Source: F1-120-MAGs023 sp038228615 (GTDB taxonomy: Bacteria > Actinomycetota > Acidimicrobiia > IMCC26256 > PALSA-610). Taken from it: 8,062 nucleotides of DNA. A program made the position numbers and the translations under genes. Below, piece by piece: positions 1 through 6,681 of the stretch (position 1 is the stretch's first letter; each line of letters opens with the position of its first letter). The stretch covers positions 1 to 8,062 of the forward strand of contig JBBRPC010000179.1 of NCBI GenBank assembly GCA_038228615.1, read 5' to 3'. A model generated the notes under the pieces. The model was not told where the DNA came from. It saw only the letters and a program-made list of their open reading frames with translations, and searched no databases.

Positions 1-12
1 ATCGATTTCCGC

Positions 13-720
13 TTAACTCGAGCGAGGCTTGTCCGAATCGTAGATCGAAAAGTCGAAGTAGTCGGCGACGAAGCGATCATCAGCGGTATCGCGCGTCGGT
101 GGAATCTGCAGCACGTTGATGCCTTCGACGATGACGATATCTGGTGTGCTGACGGTCACCGTGCGATCCGCGACGTCATAGGTGTCGTGTGAATACTGCG
201 GAACTTCGACTTCAGGTACACCAGCCTTCAGATCGTGCAGGACAGCAACGAGATGTCGTACGTCGTAGCTCTCCGGGAACCCCTTGCGGTGCATCATGTT
301 GCGTTCGTTCAATACCGCATTCGAGAAGAGAAACCCATCTGTCGTGATGACCTCAACGCGCGGATGCGACGGCCAACGGCCAAGCAGCGCCTGCAAGACA
401 CGCGACGTTGTGCTCTTACCAACGGCCACACTGCCAGCAACACCGATGATGAATGGCACGTGTGGCTTGAGTGCGCCGAGGAACGTGCTCGTCGTCTCAA
501 GAAGGTGGTGGGTCGCGGCGATACGGAGATTCAGCAGACGCGACAGCGGCAGGTAGATATCGGCGACCTCGACCAGCGCAACATCTTCGTCGACGCCGCG
601 CAGGGCGATCAGATCAGCGTCGGTCAACGTCAACGGAGTGTTGGCCCGCAAGGCGCTCCACTCAGCTCGATCGAATTCAAGGTAGATCCCGCGTTGGTCG
701 TGCTCATCTGAACGAGTCAT
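13..720 (-). CDS. coaA: Pantothenate kinase, type I (CoaA), C-terminus missing
   Basis: ATP-dependent phosphorylation of pantothenate, the first and usually controlling step of cytosolic CoA synthesis. From the ATG at 718-720 the product is 235 residues. It starts like E. coli CoaA (IYLEFDRAEWSALR against YLQFDRNQWAALR) and has EVADIYLPLSRLLN, the P-loop GSVAVGKS at about 96-103, TTDGF with the catalytic-type Asp at about 128, KGFPESYD and the IVEGINVLQ strand. I chose this start because homology begins just after it. In-frame upstream starts at 780 (ATG) and 825 (GTG) would run up to or into the divergent mmsA. The family is normally about 310-316 residues. Here the match stops at FDFSIY and is followed by DSDKPRSS and a stop, so about 80 C-terminal residues are absent. 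The gene may be frameshifted, degraded, or affected by sequence error at the window edge. The kinase identity is secure; intactness is doubtful. Confidence 0.93.
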   Translation of the reverse strand: MTRSDEHDQRGIYLEFDRAEWSALRANTPLTLTDADLIALRGVDEDVALVEVADIYLPLSRLLNLRIAATHHLLETTSTFLGALKPHVPFIIGVAGSVAVGKSTTSRVLQALLGRWPSHPRVEVITTDGFLFSNAVLNERNMMHRKGFPESYDVRHLVAVLHDLKAGVPEVEVPQYSHDTYDVADRTVTVSTPDIVIVEGINVLQIPPTRDTADDRFVADYFDFSIYDSDKPRSS

Positions 721-778
721 CGAGAAGGATTCTTCACGAGCATTCGGCCAACGATCGAATTGATTTAGGCTCGACGTC
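721..778. promoter_or_regulatory. Divergent intergenic region coaA/mmsA
   Basis: Only 58 bp separate the chosen coaA start (leftward) from the mmsA ATG (rightward), so any promoters for the two divergent genes must lie here or inside the opposite gene. I see no convincing -35/-10 pair. GATTTAGG at 762-769 sits too near the mmsA start to be a firm -10. A small GAAG-N4-CTTC inverted repeat lies at 724-735. On the minus strand GAAGAA (730-735) is a weak purine-rich ribosome binding site nine bases before the coaA ATG. The regulatory role is inferred from gene layout only. Confidence 0.35.
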
Positions 779-2266
779 ATGCAAACGATTTCGCATTGGA
801 TCGACGGCTGTCTCGTTGGTGGCACCTCCGGCCGCCAGAGCGCTGTCTACGACCCGGCCAGAGGAGAGCACATCGCCAACGTCGATCTGGCGTCGGTCCA
901 AGAAGTCGATACAGCAGTCGCAGCCGCGGCCGACGCATTTCCTGGGTGGCGCGCGACGTCGTTGTCTCGTCGAGCCGAGGTGCTGTTCCGCATCCGCGAG
1001 ATCTTCGACAGTCGCCGCAAGGAGCTCGCGGAGATCATTACGAGGGAACATGGCAAGGTCATCCCTGACGCAATGGGCGAGATCGCGCGCGGCCTCGAAA
1101 ATGTGGAGTTCGCGTGCGGCGCACCACAGCTGTTGAAGGGTGGCTTCAGCGAACAAGCCGCCAGTGGCGTCGATGTGTTCTCGATGCGTCAACCACTGGG
1201 TGTCGTTGCAGGCATCACCCCGTTCAACTTCCCAGCGATGGTTCCAATGTGGATGTTCTCCAACGCCATTGCGGCAGGAAACAGCTTCATCCTCAAACCG
1301 TCAGAGAAGGATCCCAGTGCGGCGCTGTTCATGGCAGATGTCCTCCACGAAGCCGGCGTTCCGCACGGCGTGTTCAACGTTGTGCACGGCGACAAAGTCG
1401 CCGTCGACCGAATATTGGAACACCCAACGATCCAAGCGGTCAGTTTCGTCGGATCCACACCGATCGCGCGCTATGTCTATGAGACGGGTACTGCGAACGC
1501 CAAACGCGTGCAGGCACTCGGCGGCGCCAAGAACCATATGGTTGTACTGCCCGATGCCGATATCTCGATGGCCGCCGATGCTGCAGTGAGTGCTGCATAC
1601 GGATCCGCAGGTGAACGCTGCATGGCGATCTCGGTTGTCGTTGCGGTCGGCGAAGCTGCGGATCCCATCGTCGCCGCGATCCATCAGCGCCTCGCAACAT
1701 TGCGCATCGGGCCGGGAACCGATCCCGATGCAGAAATGGGTCCGCTCATCACCAAGGCACACCGCGACAACGTCGCGACGTATCTCGATGCTGCCGCACG
1801 CGACGGGGCAACGATCGTCGCCGACGGCCGCGACCTGAAGGTCGCGGGGAACGGGTTCTTTCTTGGCGTTTCGCTCATCGATCACGTCACCACGACCATG
1901 TCGGTTTACACCGATGAAATATTTGGACCGGTGCTGTGCGTCGTTCGCGTCGGGTCGTACGACGAAGCGCTTGAGTTAGTCAACGACAACCTCTATGGCA
2001 ATGGCACTGCCATCTTCACTCGCGACGGCGGCGCGGCTCGCCAATTCCAATTCGATGTACAGGTGGGAATGGTGGGAATCAACGTGCCGATTCCCGTTCC
2101 GGTTGCGTATTACAGCTTCGGTGGTTGGAAGGCCTCGCTCTTCGGCGACACCCATATGTACGGCCCAGAAGGCCTGCAGTTCTACACACGTGGCAAAGTG
2201 GTGACAAGTCGTTGGCCCGATCCGTCAACATCCACGATCGATCTAGGTTTCCCACAGAACCGTTAA
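779..2266 (+). CDS. mmsA: CoA-acylating methylmalonate-semialdehyde dehydrogenase (MmsA/IolA type)
   Basis: NAD- and CoA-dependent oxidation of malonate semialdehyde or methylmalonate semialdehyde to acetyl-CoA or propionyl-CoA with loss of CO2, acting in valine, beta-alanine or inositol breakdown. The 495 residues match the family's usual size of about 490-500. The ALDH fold is complete: TPFNFPAMVPMWMF at 147-160 with Asn150, KPSEKDPS at 173-180, the Rossmann VGST at 224-227, GERCMA at 278-283 with nucleophile Cys281, and DEIFGPVL at 379-386. Subfamily marks are Arg104 in the EIARGLENVEFAC segment, Arg280 just before the Cys, and LGGAKNH at 247-253. The last lacks the general-base Glu of hydrolytic ALDHs, as expected when CoA resolves the thioester. 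MQTISHWIDG is the normal family N-terminus, which supports this ATG, although only a weak AGG (766-768) precedes it. It is the first gene of a pair with the aminotransferase. Whether the substrate is malonate or methylmalonate semialdehyde cannot be read from sequence. Confidence 0.94.
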   Translation: MQTISHWIDGCLVGGTSGRQSAVYDPARGEHIANVDLASVQEVDTAVAAAADAFPGWRATSLSRRAEVLFRIREIFDSRRKELAEIITREHGKVIPDAMGEIARGLENVEFACGAPQLLKGGFSEQAASGVDVFSMRQPLGVVAGITPFNFPAMVPMWMFSNAIAAGNSFILKPSEKDPSAALFMADVLHEAGVPHGVFNVVHGDKVAVDRILEHPTIQAVSFVGSTPIARYVYETGTANAKRVQALGGAKNHMVVLPDADISMAADAAVSAAYGSAGERCMAISVVVAVGEAADPIVAAIHQRLATLRIGPGTDPDAEMGPLITKAHRDNVATYLDAAARDGATIVADGRDLKVAGNGFFLGVSLIDHVTTTMSVYTDEIFGPVLCVVRVGSYDEALELVNDNLYGNGTAIFTRDGGAARQFQFDVQVGMVGINVPIPVPVAYYSFGGWKASLFGDTHMYGPEGLQFYTRGKVVTSRWPDPSTSTIDLGFPQNR

Positions 2267-2269
2267 GGA
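2265..2269 (+). promoter_or_regulatory. Ribosome binding site overlapping the mmsA stop
   Basis: AAGGA lies six bases before the aminotransferase ATG at 2276 and shares two bases with the mmsA TAA stop (2264-2266). This fixes the downstream start and suggests translational coupling of the pair. Confidence 0.7.
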
Positions 2270-2275
2270 ATCACC

Positions 2276-3613
2276 ATGAGTCAACAAGACGACGTTCGTC
2301 GCAACGATCGCAGCCACGTTTTTCACTCGTGGAGCGCGCAACAGCAAATTAACCCGCTCCCTGTCGCAGGTGGCGAAGGGTGTTGGTTTTGGGATTTCGA
2401 CGGGAATCGCTACCTCGATTTTTCCAGTCAGCTGATAAATCTGAATATTGGGCATCAGCACCCGAAGCTGATTGCTGCAATTCAAGAACAAGCTGGAAAG
2501 TTATGCACCATCGCGCCCGCGTTCGCCAACGACGTACGCGGTGAAGCCGCCAGGATGATCGCGGAACGCGCGCCCGGCGATCTCAACATGGTGTTCTTCA
2601 CCAATGGTGGGGCTGAGGCAACCGAGAACGCTGTCCGACTGGCCCGGCTCCATACAGGGCGACACAAAATCCTGACCGCGTACCGCAGCTATCACGGTTC
2701 TACAGGTGGCGCAATCGTGTATACCGGCGATCCGCGCCGCTGGCCAAGTGAGCCGGGCATGGGCGGTGTCGTGCATTTTCACGGGCCATATCTCTACCGC
2801 TCTGCGTTCTATGCCACCACCGAGGCAGAGGAATGCACACGGGCACTCCAGCACCTTTCCGACACAATCATGTTCGAAGGGGCCGCCACGATCGCTGGCA
2901 TCATGCTCGAAACAGTCGTCGGCACCAACGGCATTCTCGTTCCGCCGGACGGCTATCTCGCAGGCGTCCGCGAACTCTGCGATCGCCATGGCATCGTGAT
3001 GATTTGCGATGAGGTCATGGCAGGATTCGGTCGCTGCGGAGAATGGTTCGCGGTCGACCATTGGAACGTGACGCCGGATCTCATCGCGTTTGCAAAGGGC
3101 GTCAACTCGGGCTACGTCCCGCTCGGTGGTGTGATCATCTCCCAACGCATCGCCGACACGTTCGCCAATCGCGTTTTCCCTGGTGGTCTCACCTATAGCG
3201 GCCATCCACTCGCTTGCGCTTCGGCAGTCGCGAGCATGCAGATCTTCGAAGAAGAAGGCATCATCGACAACGCCCGACGTTTGGGCGAGGAGGTGTTCGG
3301 CCCAGAGCTCAACGCGCTCGCCGAGCGCCATCCCAGCGTCGGAGAAATCCGGGGCCTCGGATGTTTCTGGGCGATCGAACTCGTACGCAACCGTGAGACG
3401 CGAGAGATGCTTGTGCCGTACAACGCGGTCGGCGCCGACGCCGCGCCGATGGCCGAGGTCGTCAACGCATGCAAAGCCCAAGGAATGTGGCCGTTCAGCC
3501 ATTTCAATCGGATACACGTCACGCCACCATTGGTCATCACACCAGAAGAGGCAAAGCAAGGCATCGCGATTCTCGACGACGCGTTGACCCTGGCCGATCA
3601 ACACTGTCATTGA
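2276..3613 (+). CDS. Class III PLP-dependent omega-aminotransferase
   Basis: Fold-type I, class III transaminase that moves an amino group from an omega-amino compound to a keto acid, usually pyruvate or 2-oxoglutarate. The 445 residues are typical length. Visible are the NGGAEATENAVRLAR phosphate-binding segment at 110-124, YHGST at 139-143 (Tyr139 stacks on PLP), the ICDEVMAGFGR strand with Asp245 for the PLP pyridine nitrogen, the Schiff-base Lys274 in FAKGVNSGYVPLGG, and TYSGHPLACA at 307-316. The start is set by the ribosome binding site and by homology through FHSWSAQ near residue 16. The pairing with mmsA fits beta-alanine:pyruvate or 3-aminoisobutyrate transaminase, since the product semialdehyde would be the dehydrogenase's substrate. 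Taurine, GABA or polyamine transaminases share this fold, so the substrate is inference. Bases 2401-2460 have 27/60 G+C by hand count, below the surroundings; they still encode conserved family sequence. Confidence 0.92.
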   Translation: MSQQDDVRRNDRSHVFHSWSAQQQINPLPVAGGEGCWFWDFDGNRYLDFSSQLINLNIGHQHPKLIAAIQEQAGKLCTIAPAFANDVRGEAARMIAERAPGDLNMVFFTNGGAEATENAVRLARLHTGRHKILTAYRSYHGSTGGAIVYTGDPRRWPSEPGMGGVVHFHGPYLYRSAFYATTEAEECTRALQHLSDTIMFEGAATIAGIMLETVVGTNGILVPPDGYLAGVRELCDRHGIVMICDEVMAGFGRCGEWFAVDHWNVTPDLIAFAKGVNSGYVPLGGVIISQRIADTFANRVFPGGLTYSGHPLACASAVASMQIFEEEGIIDNARRLGEEVFGPELNALAERHPSVGEIRGLGCFWAIELVRNRETREMLVPYNAVGADAAPMAEVVNACKAQGMWPFSHFNRIHVTPPLVITPEEAKQGIAILDDALTLADQHCH

Positions 3614-3663
3614 TATTTGCGCCTGCTTCGCGTCGTGCAGCGAGCGGCATTGGGCTCGATGTA
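3614..3663. other. Convergent intergenic gap, no clear terminator
   Basis: Fifty bases lie between the stop codons of the converging aminotransferase and regulator genes. A bidirectional terminator would be expected here. I find only a four-base CTGC/GCAG pairing (around 3623-3640) with no T-run on either strand, so I do not call a terminator. Confidence 0.5.
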
Positions 3664-6600
3664 TTACGACGAATCAGGCTCGTCATCGAGGGCACGGAGC
3701 GCGCCGGTTTGTACTGCACGTGCGACAGGAGAAAGTACAAGCCCGAGTTCGCCGACCGCTCGTTCGGCTCGACGCAGGTAGCCGAGCGCCGCCGCGGGGC
3801 GGCCTATCGCAACGAGCAACTTGGCCGGAGCTACATACCGCTCCTCGTCGTCTGGCTCCAGTTCCAACAACGCGTCGTAGTTCATGAGCGAGTTGGGAAA
3901 GTCGCCCCTCGCCGCAGCGTCGTTCGCGAGCATTTCAATCAGTCGAATCCGCAGGCGCCGCAAACGTTCACGCGGCCCGACGGCCCAATCCGCGAATGCA
4001 TCCGCGGGAAGAAATTCGGCCCGGCACCGAGCGAGCGCCGCTTGACCGAGCACAGGATCTCGGGCCGTCAACGCGGCGCGTGCGTCGGATTCGAACTCGA
4101 ACGCGTCGACTACGACATCCGGATGCAGCACGAGCGCATCGCCCTCCCGAGCGACGAGCTCGATCGATTCTCCTTCGCGTTCGACACCTTTTTTCAGTCG
4201 ACTCAGTACTTTACGAAGCTGCGTCTGCCCGCTCCCCGGTTCGGCGTCTGGCCAGAGGTCTTCGGTGACAATCTCTGCATGCACGCGGCCGGCGTGCGCG
4301 ATGACACAGCTCAGCAGTTGCGCAGGTAGTCCCGTCGGAATTGCACGCGCTGCGCCACCCACGGTGCAACGCAACACCCCGAAGGTCTGGACGACGACTC
4401 GGGCGCCGCGTTGGTCGATGACCGCCGCCGTTGGTGAGCCTGATTCCGTTGCCAGCGCCACGAGCGCCTTCGTCAGCATCGGTTCGTTGCGAACCGGGAG
4501 ATCTGCAATACCGAGCGCCGCCGCCGCGTCGAACGCCTCAGCGGCGACGCGCCCTGCGCTCTCATCGCCGGTCAGCAACATTGCGTAGGCACGTATCAGC
4601 AAGTATCGCCAGCGATCCTTCGTCTCGAACCCACCACCGCCAAGGTCGGATTCGAGGAGCTCAAGCGCTTCATTCGCCACCGGCGAATCGCGACGCCACA
4701 CCGCGCAGTACGCGGTTGCGAGATACACCTGGACAGGAGCCTCGCTGGCGCGGTCCTGCGCCCGCTTCAAGTACCGCTGCGCGTGGGCATCGAGTCCGAG
4801 CCGCGCGCAAAAATCAGCGGCATCGGAAAGGAAATACACCCCTGTCTGATTCGTGTACCAATCGCCGCGATGAAGTTCGACATTGCGCAATGCCTCCAGC
4901 GTGCCGTCGGCGTCGCCGAGCGACGCAAGATTGCGCGCCTGTTCCCAGTATCCGTATCCCAATACCCGGTGGTCATGCATCCGCGCCGAGGTGGCAAACA
5001 CTTCATCGACATCCTCAAGCGCCTCGCGATGTTGGCCAGCGAAGTGGCGGATTTCAGCTCTGGTCGTGAGATAACTGAGCCGAGTCGTCGGGCGGATCAC
5101 GGCAAGTTCGAGGGCGCGGTCGATCGCGTCGAGCGCTGCTTCGAAACGCCCGGCAGTGAAATGGACATAGTCGCCCAGCATCCGAAGCGCCGATGCCTCC
5201 CAGAGCGTTTCACCAAGCTGGTGCGAAAGCCGAGCGGCCTCTTCGAAATGGTGAGCAGACTGCAACAACGACATTTCGTCGGCTGGCCACGAATAGACCT
5301 GCCCAAGCACATCGTGTGCCCGGGCACGCGCGGCAATTTCGTCGCGGCCTGCCGCATCGAGAACAGCCAACGCAAGCGTTCGCGCTTCATCGATCCTCAG
5401 GTCGCGTGCAACATCGCGTGCGACCTCTGCTTGGATTTCGCGACCGAGGGGCGTATCAGGTTCGGTGAAACGCACCGCATCTTGCAAGGCATGCGCTCGG
5501 CGGACAAAGCCCGTTGGAGCGTCCGATTGTCGTGCGAGAATCAGCATGACCCGAGGATGCGCGCGCAAACAAGCATCAGGAAGCCGGTCCACCACATCGT
5601 GGAGTTCTAGTGGCTCGATCCCCCACAGCAATTTTGCGGGGCAGTTGCTCAACGTTGTAGCAACATCGTCGAACAGCCTGCCTTCGAGCAGGGCATGCAG
5701 TGCAGCCACCAGCTCTCCCGCGGCGAGGTAGGCATCCGATGCACATTGTGCGACCTGGCCGCTCAGCACACCGCGCTCTCGCAACTGATCGTTCACAGGG
5801 CCCGGGAATTCGAACCAGCCATCGCCACGCGGTGTGAGGGGTACGCCAGCCTCGCTCGCACGAATGAGTAAACCAGAACGACCCGCGAGCGCTACAAGCT
5901 GGTCACTCATCGTCGGAAGAAACGCGAGTTCAGCGAGCATTGTGCTGTCGAGCACGTCGAGTGCAGCCAAGCTCTCGTCGAGAAGGAAACGCAATACAGT
6001 CGGCACCTGCGCCAAACGCGCGAGTTCGCGGTCGGTGTTGTCCGTGCGTTGCAACTTGAGCAGCGCAAGCACGCACGCAGCTGGCCACCCACCCGTCACG
6101 TCGCGGACAGCCGCCACCTGATCGGCCGCGAGCGGCACGCCGAGCGACTCGGCGATCGCGCCAACCTCCTCACTCGTGAGCGAAAGGTCTTGGGCAGTGA
6201 TCGACGCGCTACCGGCGAGAGGACGAAGTCGTTCAGCGCCTTCCGGTAAGCGCCGCGCTCCGATGACCACATTCGCGTGATCAGCGAGGAGGCGAACGAA
6301 ATCGACAAGCAAGCTGGTGGCTTCGCTCGACAGAATGTGCGCATCGTCGATCACGACAAGCGCGTCGCTGTCCCGCAATGCCTCGCTCAACGTCGAGATG
6401 ACCGCGTCGGGCTCCGGCGGAAGTTCGGCAAGCCCGAAACCGGCTGCACTCACCGCGCTCGCGAGTGCCGCGACGAACGACAGCGCATCGTGCGATCGCG
6501 TTGCCAACTCGACGAGTACGACCGGGCCCGAATGAACACGTGCGAGTTCGCCAATGAGCACCGATTTCCCATAGCCCCCACCAGCTTCAATCAACGACAA

Positions 6601-6666
6601 CTTCCGGCCCAGAATCGCGTTGCTCAGGCGGGGACGACCAACATGGTGGTCAGGAAACGCTGGCAT
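3664..6666 (-). CDS. MalT-like ATPase regulator with C-terminal winged helix and BTAD (SARP-type)
   Basis: Large cytosolic signal-sensing transcription factor of about 1000 residues. It starts with a STAND/MalT-type P-loop ATPase: AGGGYGKS (Walker A, about 28-35), VVIDDAH (Walker B, about 104-110) and TGGWPAA at about 191-197. A long alpha-helical middle (about 310-750) reads like TPR repeats, for example HFEEAARLSHQLGETLWEAS. The end (about 756-850) is an OmpR/SARP-like winged helix with VVQTFGVLRC, the GRVHAEIVTEDLWPDA helix and TQLRKVLSRLKKG. It is followed by a bacterial transcriptional activation domain (about 852-985), including ADWAVGPRERLRRLRIRLIEML and YDALLELEPDDEE. MalT relatives usually end in a LuxR-type HTH, which is not present. 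The ATG at 6664-6666 lies 15 bp past the dehydrogenase stop. A TTG at 6673-6675 would add three residues; neither start has a good ribosome binding site. Cotranscription with the dehydrogenase is likely. The ligand and targets are unknown. Confidence 0.88.
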   Translation of the reverse strand: MPAFPDHHVGRPRLSNAILGRKLSLIEAGGGYGKSVLIGELARVHSGPVVLVELATRSHDALSFVAALASAVSAAGFGLAELPPEPDAVISTLSEALRDSDALVVIDDAHILSSEATSLLVDFVRLLADHANVVIGARRLPEGAERLRPLAGSASITAQDLSLTSEEVGAIAESLGVPLAADQVAAVRDVTGGWPAACVLALLKLQRTDNTDRELARLAQVPTVLRFLLDESLAALDVLDSTMLAELAFLPTMSDQLVALAGRSGLLIRASEAGVPLTPRGDGWFEFPGPVNDQLRERGVLSGQVAQCASDAYLAAGELVAALHALLEGRLFDDVATTLSNCPAKLLWGIEPLELHDVVDRLPDACLRAHPRVMLILARQSDAPTGFVRRAHALQDAVRFTEPDTPLGREIQAEVARDVARDLRIDEARTLALAVLDAAGRDEIAARARAHDVLGQVYSWPADEMSLLQSAHHFEEAARLSHQLGETLWEASALRMLGDYVHFTAGRFEAALDAIDRALELAVIRPTTRLSYLTTRAEIRHFAGQHREALEDVDEVFATSARMHDHRVLGYGYWEQARNLASLGDADGTLEALRNVELHRGDWYTNQTGVYFLSDAADFCARLGLDAHAQRYLKRAQDRASEAPVQVYLATAYCAVWRRDSPVANEALELLESDLGGGGFETKDRWRYLLIRAYAMLLTGDESAGRVAAEAFDAAAALGIADLPVRNEPMLTKALVALATESGSPTAAVIDQRGARVVVQTFGVLRCTVGGAARAIPTGLPAQLLSCVIAHAGRVHAEIVTEDLWPDAEPGSGQTQLRKVLSRLKKGVEREGESIELVAREGDALVLHPDVVVDAFEFESDARAALTARDPVLGQAALARCRAEFLPADAFADWAVGPRERLRRLRIRLIEMLANDAAARGDFPNSLMNYDALLELEPDDEERYVAPAKLLVAIGRPAAALGYLRRAERAVGELGLVLSPVARAVQTGALRALDDEPDSS

Positions 6667-6681
6667 CGTCGGCAACCGCTA

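Noticed and set aside
721..740. GAAG-N4-CTTC inverted repeat as an operator for coaA/mmsA.
   Set aside because: Four-base arms are expected by chance, and the repeat overlaps the coaA ribosome binding region without other support.
2341..2520. A dip in G+C at the start of the aminotransferase gene as a sign of transfer.
   Set aside because: The dip is modest and local, and the protein there is conserved family sequence, so it is more likely codon or translation-initiation variation.
2501..3610. A 369-codon open frame on the minus strand inside the aminotransferase gene.
   Set aside because: It mirrors the codons of a conserved class III aminotransferase, and its translation shows no recognisable domain.
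3614..3663. Possible bidirectional terminator between the convergent genes.
   Set aside because: Only a four-base stem with a long loop and no T-run on either strand.
3469..4329. A 286-codon plus-strand frame running from the aminotransferase end into the regulator's 3' part.
   Set aside because: It overlaps two real genes in other frames, is Arg-rich and lacks a ribosome binding site or motifs.
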